From Amblyornis subalaris (Eukaryota; Chordata; Aves; Passeriformes; Ptilonorhynchidae), in assembly GCA_018881555.1 (NCBI GenBank), contig JACAXG010000007.1, positions 13,993,235-14,057,234 on the forward strand: 64,000 bases of DNA. The letters run 5' to 3'. Numbering within the stretch: the first letter of the stretch is position 1; each line of letters opens with the position of its first letter. Under the pieces are notes generated by a model that was not told the DNA's origin, ran no database searches, and saw only the letters and a list, made by a program, of their open reading frames with translations. Shown here one piece after another: positions 12,919 to 24,856 of this stretch. The translations under genes and the position numbers were made by a program.

Positions 12919-15900
12919 GTAAGGGCTGTGTTGCAGGTTTGAGGTAATCAGGTTTGGTTTCTGCATTTTATTTCCTTCCCTAGCACTATGCAGGCAGATG
13001 TCAGCATGAGAGTTTGTCTGCTGAGAAGTGTGTAATTATTCCTACATGGAAAGCCAGGACTCAGCTGTTAACCTGTTTGGCCTGGGGAGGTGAACTGTTG
13101 AGACTGCTCTGACAGGGTGACTGTGAGCTGTTTATTGCATGTGGCGGGTACCAGTTGGTGGGTGTCCTACTGCTTGCCAGACCTCCTGAGGTTACTCGTG
13201 GCTCTCATAGCAATTGCTCAGCCAGTTGTTGGGAAATGTAATCTTGGGACTGGCAGCAGTAAATTAGATATATGTTAGGACAAATATGCTGAGTTGCGTT
13301 CCAATGTGCTCCGATGCCCCAAAACTACTTGATTCATCATATTTGCCTCTGGTTGATAAGAAAAATGTTTGTGAATTGGGGTTTTCAAAATTTCTGATTG
13401 ATATTCCTAATGAGAAAAGGGTGCTTTTTCAGCACATCTAGTAGTGTAGTCATCAGTATATTTGTTTTTATTCCAGGATACCCTGCTTAATCTCTTTCCA
13501 GAGCTGAGGAAGGATTTTAGTTTGGGACCAGAGCAAAGAACTGTGAAAGGTGTGCCTAAGCATCTACCAGATCACAACAGAGATTGTGTTTAAGAGACTG
13601 AAAGGGAGATGACATGTGGTAGCTGAATGTCTGGAGGCAGCAGAGTGGGTGTGTACCCTTAATTATAGAGTATTCCGTGTTTCCTGTAAGGTTTACAGAA
13701 GTGAGGGGAGCAATTTGCTAATGGCTGAGGCAGTAATCCAGAGGTGAGATGGGCAACTTGTAAAATATCTGCTCCTAAATAATGATCACCTACGCGTGGG
13801 AAGCATAGCCTACACAGCCTACTTCGGTTTGGAATATTCTGGGAGTTGTTTGTGTAAGCTTTATAGGCTTTTAGGAATTGGTGGATGTCAGTCAAATGTG
13901 AGACTATCTTTTATCAATCCTCAGGGTGCGTGTGAGTGTGTGCGCGCACATTGTCCTCCTTCATGAATTTCAAACGTTGCTCATCTTTTATCTCTCAGTG
14001 TACAGTTAATTGGAGTGTCTGGAATGTTGCCTTAGACAGCTTTGTTGTCTGTGTACAAAGTTTTCTTATCCTGCTTGTAGCTCTCCTGAGTTGAAGCATG
14101 GTGCCTTTTTAGCTGTATTGACTAAATTTTTAGTGTTGTTGGTACCTCTCAACCAAAAGGTGGGTTCATTGCCTGTGGATTACATTAAATGGATCCTTTG
14201 TAGGTAAACAGAAGTTTTAAAAATGTGCTGTTTTAGCTGGTGAGGGAAAACATCCAGAATATCTGCAACAGTAATAACGCTGCAAAATGGAGAAACTGAG
14301 CTTCAAATGGATTTCAATTTGCAGCAGAAAATCTGATGCTCAGGTCAGAGATCTTTCCTCTAGAGAGTGTTTTAAGAGCTATTTGTTGCTTGAATGCAAC
14401 AAGCCATGCAGGTCGTGCCACTTAAGCTGGTCAAAGGACTCACCCCTTGGAAAATTTTGTGTTGCTTGCCAGATTTAGCTGTAAGCCCTCCTGGTCTTAT
14501 TTAGGACTAATGCACTGCTCCAACATACTTGAGAGCTTCAGCCCTGAAGAGTAGGGTGAGCAAATCATCTATTACTTTTTTTTCAAGAGAGAAAGTGACA
14601 GTAAAGNAAAAAAAAAGTAAACTTTTAGGGAGAAAGGGTGTGCTGCAACAGGCAGTAGGTAAATGCCTTCCTATGTGGTTTATTACAGAAAGTTGGAGGT
14701 ATAATACGAAATATAATCTTGCTAACCTTCCCTGGGCTAGGCATAGGAGTAGAGAAGCAGAAACTAATAGAAGTATTTCAGTATTTCTCCCAAAATTTTT
14801 GATGTCAGCTGTCCTAGAAGGAAAGGCAAAATAAGAAATTTCCGTGGATGCTTATTCACATTTTTGTTTTCTTTTGTTCATTTTCCCTTGCTAAGTTTGT
14901 GTAATGTAGTCTTGCTGAAGGAAATAAGGAGCTTTTATGCTGAATATTTTGAAATAGCCACGGGGTTTTTTTTTTTGTGTTTCCAGGGAAGTAAGATAGA
15001 AAGTAAAGCTACTTTCCTAAGTAACATAAACTTGGTACTGTAAGGTTTTTGTGAAGTTTTGGATTCTTTCTCATTTTAAAGGCTGTACTGAGCTCTTCAT
15101 GGTCATGCATCCTGTATAAGAGAATAGGACCTTCAGATCATACAAATANCTACTTAAATGACCAAAACTTTCTCCAGACAGTTAGCTCCAAATCCAACCA
15201 GCATTTTCTCCAAGAATTGTGTATTCCTAAATGTCTTAAACACCAGTCCGCTCTGCTCTGTAGAGACAATATCTTCTAGCAGCAGTTCTGTCAGCAATAT
15301 ACCTACTTTTTGTTTAAATTAGTTTAAATACTAATTTAGGATTTGGTACCAGAATATAGCAACATTTCCAGTAAGGACCTGGATAGTATTGTTATAAAAA
15401 TATTTTAGCGGATTAAGAAGTAAAATACATTCTCCATTACTTTTAGTCTTCTAAATTATGATGTAATTCTACTCACTCTTTTGGATTACCTGATTTCACG
15501 AAGAGAAATCTATGGCTCCTACTGCAGAGAAGGTTAAACAAGGTGATTATAGCAGTGTTTTCTGACTTTTAAATACATGAAATATATGAAATAGTTTTAC
15601 CTTGTTAGAGTTCATTTTCCTGAACACTAAGTAGTGTGTCTCAGAATGAACACTGTCCTGCACTAGCTGGTTTAAACAAGGCTGAACTGAATGGACTCTT
15701 ACAGAGGTACAGTAAAGATGCAGTGAAATATTTTTCTTCTTTTGTGTAAGCTTCTAGCATAACCAGAAAGAGCTTATTTCTTGTAGTTATCTCATGGGTT
15801 ATCTTACCTATGTGAAACTTTTTGAAATTGCACAGTAAGGGAAATTTTCTATCACCACCAACTATACACAATTTAGAGATGTAAGGAGATAGGGGTTTGG

Positions 15901-15926
15901 ATATTTTTAGAACGTGAGGATTAATG
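12919..15926. other. Non-coding stretch between the candidate exon and the CR1 copy
   Basis: The sequence is moderately GC-rich to about 13,300, then AT-rich. I find frames of up to about 100 codons but no splice-supported exon or recognised repeat, apart from the short alternating run at 13.9 kb. Confidence 0.55.
13925..13949 (+). repeat. Short GTGTGTGCGCGCAC purine-pyrimidine alternating run
   Basis: GTGCGTGTGAGTGTGTGCGC followed by ACA is an alternating purine/pyrimidine stretch with a CGCG core, of the kind able to adopt Z-DNA. It is short and has no associated gene. Confidence 0.6.
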
Positions 15927-17162
15927 ATAAACCAGCATGGCTTCACTAAGGGCAAATTGTGGTGACAAATCTGGTGGCCTTCTCTGACAGGGTTACAGTG
16001 TTGGTCAATAAGGGAAGAGCAACTGACATAATCTACCTGGACTTGTGCAAAGCATCTGACACTGTCCCACGTGATGTCCTTCTCTCTAAACTGGAGAGAC
16101 ACGGATGTGGTGGATGGACCACTCAGTGGATAAGGAGCTGGCTGGATGGGCACCCTCAAGGAGTTGCTGTCAATGGCTCGAAGGGGGAGGTTGTGACAAG
16201 TGGTGTCCTCAGGGGCCGGTGTTGGGCCCAGTGCTGTTTTATGTCTCTGTGGGTGACATGGNCAGTGGGATCGAGAGCACCCTCAGCAAGTTTGCTGATG
16301 ACACCGAGCCNTGTGGTGAGGCTGACAGGCNGGAGGGAAGGGATGTCATCCANAGGGACCTTGACAGGCTGGAGAGGTGGNCCCACATGAACCTCATGAA
16401 GTTTAACAATGCCAAATGCAAGGTCCTGCGAGAGGGCAACCCCTGGTATCAATACAGGCTGGGAGGAGAATGGGTTGAGAGCAGCTCCAAGGAGAAGGAT
16501 TCAGGAGTGTTGGTCCACAAAAAGCTTGGCATGACCCAGCAATGTGCACTCACATCTCAGAAATCAAACGTGCTGAGCTGCACCAAAAGCAGTGTCCAGC
16601 AGGTCAAGGGGGTTGATTCTGCACCTCTACTCTGCTCTTGCGGAACCTCACTTGGAGTATTTCATTCAGCTCTGGGGTCCCCAACATAGGAAGGGTATTG
16701 ACCTGGAGCATGTCCAGAGGAGGGTCACAAAGGTGATCAGAGGGCTGGAGCACCTTTTCTATGAAGACAGGCTGAGAGAGCTGGGACTGTTCAGTCTGGA
16801 GAAGGGAACACTCTGGGTAGACCTTACAGCTCATTTCAGTATTTAAGGGGGACTTAGAAAAAAGAGGGAGACTGACTTTTTACATGGACAGATAATGACA
16901 GGGCAAGGGGGAATGGTTTTAAACTAAAAGTGAGGAGATTTAGGTTAGATATTGGGAAGAAATTCTTTACTCAGAGTAGTGAGGCACTGGAACAAGCTGG
17001 GGATGCCCCATCCCTGTAAATGTTGAAAGGTTGAGGGCCAGGTTGAATTAGGCCTTGAGCAACCTGGTCTAGTGAAAGGTGTCTCTGGCCATGGCAGGGG
17101 GATTGGAACAAGGTGGTCTTTAGGGTCCTTTCCAAGCCAAACCGTTCTGTGGTTCTATGATT
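15927..17162 (+). mobile_element. CR1 LINE, 5'-truncated, reverse transcriptase region to 3' end, decayed
   Basis: This is a clear avian CR1 non-LTR retrotransposon copy. It begins in the RT domain near ATAAACCAGCATGGCTTCAC and ends in the CR1 tail around GTTCTGTGGTTCTATGATT. RT block A is visible as [14 protein letters not shown] from 16034, where the family usually has Phe in place of the Ser. The catalytic FADD is at 16291-16302. Downstream come [21 protein letters not shown] and [14 protein letters not shown], also typical of CR1. The frame is broken at least three times against the family pattern. A base is lost near 16205 (GTGTCCTCAGG where GTGTCCCTCAGG is usual), about two bases are lost near 16585, and one base is lost near 16837, giving TAA at 16844-16846. 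Several N bases also interrupt it. It cannot encode a working enzyme. The segment is much more GC-rich than its flanks. As usual for CR1, I see no target-site duplication. Confidence 0.95.
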
Positions 17163-20100
17163 ATGTCATTCAACTGCAAACACTGTGTTGTTAAAGCAAC
17201 TTCTCTTTCGTGTAAATCAGTTGTATGCATTCCTTATGGAGGTCACATTTCCTTTACAACTACTTATACCTCTTGTCTGGAAGTCCCTTTCCTCTCCCTG
17301 ACAAGATTTTCGTGGTGTAAATATATTTGATACTGACAGATGGAGATCAAGAGACCAGAATTTATATGAGCCAATTCCGTACCAAGGCCAAAACATTCTT
17401 GGGTCATTGGTTTAACAGAAGAAGGGGGGGAAAAAAAAGGTAGAGATTTTCCCTAATCCTATTTGTTCTTTTGCTATTTCTAAGATTGTCAGTGCCTTAA
17501 AGAAAACTAGGCATGGAATGATATATGCAGCATAAATTTACAACCATCATAGATAGTAAGATCTTTGAAGAAAATATTTTAAGGCAAATGTTTCTATTAT
17601 GAATGAAGTCTAATTCACTGAGCGTTGTCCTATGGTGCAAAGTTCAAAAAGGGCTTTTTTCTGACTGAGTCTTACAGTGGGAAGTCAGTATCTTTCTGGA
17701 ATAGTAATGCTTCATCCTGTCATAGGAGTCTCTTTCTTCATCTTATTGAACACACTGAACCCAGCCAGTTAAGGCTGGGGATTGAATGTAGTTAGGTTAT
17801 AATTTTTGNTCTAACCACAAAGAAAGGCTTAAATATGGAAATTTACCTTGGGGATAAAAAAGTCTGACTACTCTGTGGTATTTCATTCCTNAAACAGGTG
17901 CCTTCATATATAGATATTAAAATAGAAAGAATATTTTCTCTTTCCTTTCAAGAATATCTTGGTCTTGGTAATCTCATCATAAAAATAAAAAAGTCAAGGA
18001 CAATTAGGATTTCATTTCTTGTCATCAGGATAAAATTTGCCCTTTTTATTAGTCCACTGATTTCTTCTTTGCAGACTGTATATTGAGCCAAGGGATACTG
18101 TCACTAATATGACAGTAGCTGATCATCATTTTCCAATGTACGCAGTCTTCTGCGCTGTAGTTATAAGTTCAGCCCTTATTGCTTTCAACAGTAAGGATGC
18201 TAATTTATGAAACTCATTTATGAAAATTTAATGGAAAGATTTTTTATTGTTGTTAAATAATGTAATGAAAAAAGATGAGTGCTGGCTAAGTACAATTCAT
18301 CTGGGGATTTGTGTGTTCTTTTATGAAAAAGCAAGCACTGCTTATTTCAGAAGGCAGACCTTCATTAGAAATCTGATTTGTGACATTCACTAATTGTGAG
18401 ACAAGAAAGCCTGAACTCAAAGATAAGTATATATGATTATTTTCTTCACAGAAAGTAAGATACAAACAATATACAGAGACACAACAGAGATTTGAGACCC
18501 TTTATGTCCATCTGTTAAACCGAAAGCTTCAAATGCCAAAGTATTTAAGATTCTTATCCTAAACATAACATCTGTAAGCATAATATCTGTATTTTTACTT
18601 CCTTTTCCTAAAAGTATTTTTCAAATATAGAGCTATATAGTATATAAGCAGCTGTACATTACATATTAAAACCTTTCTGAGACTACTACTTCTAAGGCTG
18701 CTGTCTCCTGGTATATTGCCTAAGGGAATACATCATCATATAAATTTCATTTTATATATGGAATTTCTAATGCTTTAGGAAATCATGTTAGGTGATATTA
18801 GATTAGGAAAACAAATAACTGTATAATTGGAAACTTGGTAAAAACTAAGCATGTATGTTGTCAACAGTACTTGCTACCGACAAGTCAGTTTTAATTCAGA
18901 TGATCTACAGATACAATAATTAGGTTTTGGTGACCACATGTCAGGCCTGAGGCTAGAAATGGACTTCACAGCTTTCAGGCAGCTGGTCGTGAATAAAATA
19001 CGTAAGGCACAAGGCAGAGATCCTTGAACAACTTATTATGTCTACATGGCACATCAAATGCTGCGTGGAAATACTGGCTTGGCTTGCAAAGCCAGAACAC
19101 CGTGTCAGCGTAGCAGTAAATGTCAGCTGAGCAGCACATGCTTTCAGAAGGGCTAATTAGCACTTGTGCAGTTTTCCTGCTTGTAATTCCAGAGCAAACT
19201 CCCTTAGTGTTTCCTCAGGACCTTTGTGTCTTACTTCACTGCCCACACTGCATAAACTGTGGTCTTTTGAAGTGACCCCAGTGTCCCCATGGATCCACTT
19301 GTCCATTTTCTATCAGTTCATTTTGCATCAGTTATGCAAAAGAAGACCTTGACTGCATACACACATGGCTTTCTATGTGACAGTAGCTAAAAGCATGGCA
19401 CAAGTGGCCCTAATTCCTTGGGTTGCACAGGGATAGTGAGACCCGAAGTGCTGAGTCAACATGGGGCCTATCCAGTCTCCTGCAATGGAACCTGGGAGGT
19501 CCGTGGACAAGTTTGGCTTGGGCATCTTATTCTAGACTCTGCTGCCTGTCACCGAAGGTGGTGCCTGGGTGCAAAAAGAGCTTAATGAAGAGGTTTTCCT
19601 CATCATTGGCTGCAATAGCTGTGTCTGCCCAAAGAACCTGAGGGGATAGAAGATCAGTAAAAAAAGATGATAAAGGCTTCAATAGAGGCAGATGTGTCAT
19701 GAGAATTGGTGGAGATGGGGAGCTAGTATTTGCTAAAGGATGTTTCCAGGGTTAGGGATTTCATAGATTTTTTAAATGTGTGTAAAAGTCCATTGCATCT
19801 GTTTTGCCATTTTTTCTTCAGGTGCAACGTAAGAAAAGTTCATTACCTTTTCTGGACTGACTTTCTGATCTTGGGGAAGACTTAGATGCAGACTGAGAAA
19901 CACAAGATTTATTATCTCACAAGAATGTCCTGCTGTTCAGTAGTTGTATCATCGAAAGATCCACACTATTTAGTAGCTTTCCTTTTCATAAGTATTTTTG
20001 CAGTTATTTAGAATTTTAAACCATAGGGTATAACAAGGCATATTCAGTGTCATCTAAATGAATTCTGTAGCATTTCTGAGGAATGTGATTAACAGCTCCA

Positions 20101-22538
20101 AAGTTCCAATTGTTTTATTTGGAAGGCATGGCAAACAGCTGTAAAATGCAAAACCTTCTCTTAGCTTTACTAATGAGAAAAATCCCAGTTAACCCTTGAA
20201 ATGTAGTATTGAGAATGCAGAGTAGTGATTTACTGTTACTAGAAATTGATGGGAAATTCTTCACTGTTTTCTTCCTGCTTTATAAAACAGCATTAAATCC
20301 TTTTACACCTTGTTGCCTTAACTGTGTGTTATTACTTACATAAATAAATTCTTTCAAGGATAATTCTGTTGTGAAGAGATGAATATCTTATTTAAGCACT
20401 CAGTCAGTTACTTATCACATTGCATCACCATTACCATAAAATTCTTTTAGGACATCAACTCACCACTACAGTTAACTTTCATTCAATTTGCCTGTTTGTT
20501 TAAATGGCCTTATGGCAAAGAGGTGGTGTATTAGCATCTCATAATTTTTGCTTTCAGTAGGAAATGAAAGTTTTTGAAAGGCAGAAATAAAAATGTTTCT
20601 GATTTATGTTGACTGTATTCATTTTATAATGGATGACAGTAGAGCTGGCAAAGTGATCAGCAGCTGATTCTTACCCATAACCTGTTGATACTCGTCCATG
20701 CCTTATTTTGCCATGCTGGACTTTATTTCTTTCATTTGTCCCATGTTGCCAGAAGGCAGCATCAGTTTTTCAATAGATGCAGGTCTGGATTGTAAAAGCT
20801 ACTCTCTCAGTCCAGGTGCTACTGAAATCAATAAGAGTGAGTGTTTTTTAAGAGACTTGAATGAAGAACAATTACCTGCTGCAGCTAAATTACATTTTGT
20901 GTTGGTTCATCTCTAGGCTGGAAGCTGGTAAGCACAAAAGTGAGGAGGTGTAGAAATTAAGAAACTGACATAGTGACAGATGTGGCATATCAAAGCACTG
21001 AGTTAACCTGTGTTTTGGTAAATTAGATCTGCGCTTACATAAAGTGTTAGAACTGCAAAAGGCATCTGAAGGTATATAAATTCCAAAGCGCCACGAAGGG
21101 CCTCATCCTTTCCGTCCTTAAAAGAAATACGGAGCTATAGCACCTTGTTTTGTGTCTGGACTCCTTTATGTTGCTTTATATTTTATGAATTCTGGGCTAG
21201 GCTGCAAATGGAGACAGTTCTGCGGAAGGTGCTGCAATCCGGCCGAGACCTGACAAGGGCTAAGGGAGTCATGCTGGGCTGTGTAGTTAATGTTACATTG
21301 GAGAACACATTTCCCAATCCTTGTGTATCTGCAAACACAAAATAATTAAGCAGTAGAAAACATGAACGAATCCAGAATGTTTTCAGGTTTCTGTCAGAAT
21401 AATTGCTCTCTAGAGTGTGCTTCCATTAACACCTCTGAAAGTGTAAAATTCTTTGGGGTGGTAAAACCATGTTTTTAAAATACGCCATTGTTTGGTTGTC
21501 AGGGTGCAGAGTGTACACTGGTGAGAGAGTGTTTTGTTTGTTTTTATTCTGTATGTCTGCTGTCAGAATGATGTATTTAAGAAAGTTGCTCTACTTGGAA
21601 GAATTACATTATAGGTATCTAAGACTCCCAGCTGCCTCTGGGCAAAGACATCTTAAAAATCTGCACCCTTTTTGGGGTGTTTTTCTAATTCATGTCTTTT
21701 CCCGTCATTTTTTATTAGTACTTTATCACCAGACAGTCAGAAACAATATTCATTTTCAAATGTCCTGCAGCAGTGTTGTCTTGTTGTTAACTCTTGTCAT
21801 ATTTCACTCATTGGGTTTGAAAATGGAAAGTGATGAATGGCTGCAGTGTTTTGTTTACAATGTCTCATTCTGGAGCTTTCTATAAGAGTAATATATTTTC
21901 ATTATATTATGGTGGGGCTTGGATTCTTTTCTTGATGTAAGAAAAAGTTGCTAGAATGACAACTACAAGAGGAACCCTCAGAAAGAACTATGGAAAGAAT
22001 ATTTTCAGAATATTAAGTTTGACTTTGGTTCAGTCTTAATATATTTAGCACTGGTGTGGAATGATCAAGCCTAAAATATTTTGAACTTTCTCATATTTAT
22101 GTACCTTAAAACGTAAGTGATCACGATACAAACCTATAAAAATTTTACAGCCAATCAGTTTTTAATAAAATGCTTTTTTTTTCTTTTTAGAAATAGACTC
22201 AATCACAAAAGCATGCGCTTCTTGTGTGTGTGTGGTTAATATGATCAGGAAATTCAAATCCAGATGTTTTCTTAAAGGTTAAGACATATTTGAAATAACA
22301 AAGGGGGCCTTTTTTTCCCCTCTGCATATATTTAAAACAGGCTACTTTTGAAAGAAGTTTCAGAACCCCATTTGCATCCTAATTGCAACCCATTTCCTGG
22401 GTCCACAGTTAGGCAGACTATAGAGTGGCACTGGGGATTTCTGGGGCACAGAAATTGTTGGTTCTAGCTGAGCTACTGAAAAATAAAAGGGAAAAAGATG
22501 AATGGATTTTTTGCTTCAGCAGTCACCAGCTGGCAGCT

Positions 22539-22704
22539 CGGCTCCTTGGAGCTCCGCCAAGCAGCAGTTTGCAGCAGCCCTGCAGCTGCTCTAGGCTGGG
22601 CTGGAGCACGACTGGCACGAAGCCACCTTCAGCTTTGGACAAGGACTCAGCCTTCAAATTGGCAAACAGATGCGTTGGGATTGGGGCTTTGCTCGCTCGT
22701 GTCG
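22539..22704. promoter_or_regulatory. Small CpG-enriched, GC-rich patch
   Basis: Eight CpG dinucleotides fall within 166 bp, whereas most of the surrounding kilobases have very few. The patch is also rich in GCAGC and CAGCTG (E-box type) motifs. It has overlapping open frames of about 100 codons on the plus strand, but their composition follows from the GC content and I do not call a gene. It could be a minor promoter, an exon or a GC-rich repeat relic. Confidence 0.25.
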
Positions 22705-23565
22705 AATGCTCAGAGAAGGCAGTTGGTACCTAAAAGTTCATCGCTGAAAATTTTGAATTAAACGTTTACAGAAAGATAAGGAGAAATAGGTTAAAAATAA
22801 ATGTCTAAGTTTGTCCGAAGTATTTTCTTTTTATTGGTATGGTATGTGTGATTTTTACTTTTGTGCATTTCATTTTGGGACTTTTTTGTTATTCTGACCA
22901 GTTCATGGGGATCCTTAATAACTGTGAAATGGACCAGCAAGAAAACTTGGTTGCACTACATTATTTCAAGCTAAATTATCTGAATTTATCAAATGAACAA
23001 TTAATTAATTTCAATTCTGTATGTTTTGATTTTTATAAATATGTTAGAATGATAGCAAAAAATAACTTGCATGAAAATCAAAGCAGCACTGGACTTTTTA
23101 TTGACAGTAGTTTGGAGAGAGAATATTATTGTTGGGGCGAGGAGAGGGGAGAGGATTTCATGTTGATTTTGACTCCCATCTGACCACTGTTCTCCCTTTT
23201 CCTGATTAGAAGCTATTCTTCAGTGATTTGTCATAGATAACAATAGTATTGGGTTTTGGCAGCGTTTCTATTAAAATCTCTGCTCATTTGATGTGTAACT
23301 ATGCATCTGATAGAATGAGTCTGTCTTTCCTTGTTAATCATCTTATTATCTTATTGCTGGGGACAGGGCCAAGCCAATTTCTTAAAATTCTGGTGGCATA
23401 TTCTGAATTTCTGTTGATGTTTTAAAATCTAGGTAAATCAGCTCTTAATTTGTCACCACCTGGTATTTGTTTAATTATTCAGTGGAAGGGGAATTTCAGC
23501 AAGTTACAGCTTCACAAAACTATGACCTTTCCTAACCACAAATACATTATTAAATATTTATTGAT

Positions 23566-23581
23566 ACATACACACACACAG
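23566..23581 (+). repeat. Short (CA)n run
   Basis: CATACACACACACACA is a very short dinucleotide array. It is listed only for completeness. Confidence 0.7.
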
Positions 23582-23929
23582 TCTCTCCCTGTCAGCCAAC
23601 AACCAGAAACAAATATTTTGGAGACCTACAAACCCAACATTCATTTTCTAAATTGAAAATATTTAGTGTGAAATATAACCTTGATAAGGAAGAGGAAAGA
23701 AACCCCACAGTGCCAGATATTCATAACAGCATTTCATCAAGACTAACTTAAAAAGCGATGTAAAAAAAAAATCATGTAATCATGCCTTGACCTTTTACTG
23801 GTACCCAGTTTCAACAGTATTCCTTGCTTTGAACATGCTTCTGAAGTTCTACTTCTCAAGATCAGTTGACTCTTCTTTGTTTACTTTAAAACTTACCTTG
23901 TTGGTATAAAAAATTTCATAAGAATTCTT

Positions 23930-24856
23930 TCCCCACAAGTTTTTATTTTTTATTATAGTGTTTGATACTATTCATTTACTACCTGGATGATGGACTAGAG
24001 ATTACTCTTATTAAATTTGTAACTTATATGAAGTTGGGTGGGATGGAAAGCAGGTCAATGGATAAAACTCAAATTCAGAGATATCTTGATACATTAGAGA
24101 AAAGATCAAACAAAAAATTATGAAATTCAACATAGACAGATTAGGTATTATGTCTAAATGACAGTAATCAGCTGAACTTAGAAATAATTTTGCATTAAAA
24201 AATCATGGAACTCTTGTGGACAACCGGATGAACATGAGTGGACAGTTTCACGCTGTTGCCAAATAAAATTACTGACCTCCTACTGGAGTAATTAATAAGA
24301 AGCAGATGAAGAAGTCCTTCATAGGATTAACAGTGTTTGTTCTGCTTCATCATGGTGAGGGATTACCTTGAGTACTCCTGAGTCTTGTACTTCAAGAAAA
24401 AAATAGTGGAATTACTGAAGGGAATCTGTAGAGAAGACAAGTGTGAATGACTCAGAGTCTAGCAGATGAGTCCTGTGAGAAAAGATCAATGTGGTATTTT
24501 TTTATTCTAGAGCAGAGAGGATTAAGGGGTTGCTTGACAGCATTCTTTGAAGATGTAAACAGGTATTCAAGATCAAACAGCACTTCTTTCTTCATTTCTG
24601 CAGAAGAGAGAGAGAAGGAATAGAGTTGAAGCCAGAAAGATTCAGTTTAGACATTAGGAAGACCTTTTCTAAAAGTAAAGGTAATACAGTGAAAATATCT
24701 TAGTGGAGAAGGCTGTACAGGTTATATCGATTAAGGTCCTTAACAGACGGTTAAGGACCATAAACGTCAGGAGCAACACGGGGGTAAACTGAGGTTAACC
24801 AGAAGTTCAGGATAGACTAGAGGTCCCGTCATGAAATTCCTCTAAGATTCTATATC
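23930..24856 (+). mobile_element. Old, strongly diverged CR1 LINE 3' fragment
   Basis: CR1 landmarks appear in the right order although the sequence is eroded. CTGGATGATGG at about 23,981 and AAATTTGTAAC...AAGTTGGGTGGG at about 24,014-24,043 match the RT region around the FADD motif, with the motif itself destroyed. Then come CTTGTGGACAACCGGATGAACATGAG near 24,212 (family: GTCGACAGCCGGCTGAACATGAG), TTCAGTTTAGACATTAGGAAGACCTTTTCT near 24,641, and AGGTCCCGTC...AAGATTCTAT at the 3' end near 24,820-24,853. No reading frame survives. It is older than the copy at 15.9-17.2 kb. The 5' limit is approximate. A 10-bp hairpin at 24,735-24,759 lies inside it and is not part of the family pattern I know. 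Confidence 0.8.
24735..24759. repeat. Perfect 10-bp hairpin inside the old CR1 fragment
   Basis: GGTCCTTAAC at 24,735-24,744 and GTTAAGGACC at 24,750-24,759 flank AGACG. The perfect arms stand out in a strongly decayed element. Confidence 0.9.

Larger units (their letters stand above)
17163..23929. other. Non-coding stretch between two CR1 copies
   Basis: This is unique AT-rich DNA. The longest frame (21,469-21,885, 138 codons) is Phe/Leu-rich and of a length expected by chance. The only notable spot is the CpG patch at 22.5-22.7 kb. Confidence 0.55.

Noticed and set aside
15641..16159. 172-codon minus-strand frame
   Set aside because: Part of it is the antisense of the GC-rich CR1 copy and the rest is unique AT-rich DNA. 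Its length is explained by low stop density opposite CR1.
16156..16452. Minus-strand frames over the CR1 RT region
   Set aside because: They are shadows of the CR1 sense frames.
21469..21885. 138-codon plus-strand open frame with ATG in fair context
   Set aside because: It is Phe/Leu/Tyr-rich as expected from AT-rich DNA, has no splice or promoter context and matches nothing I recognise. At this base composition about one frame of this length is expected by chance in the window.
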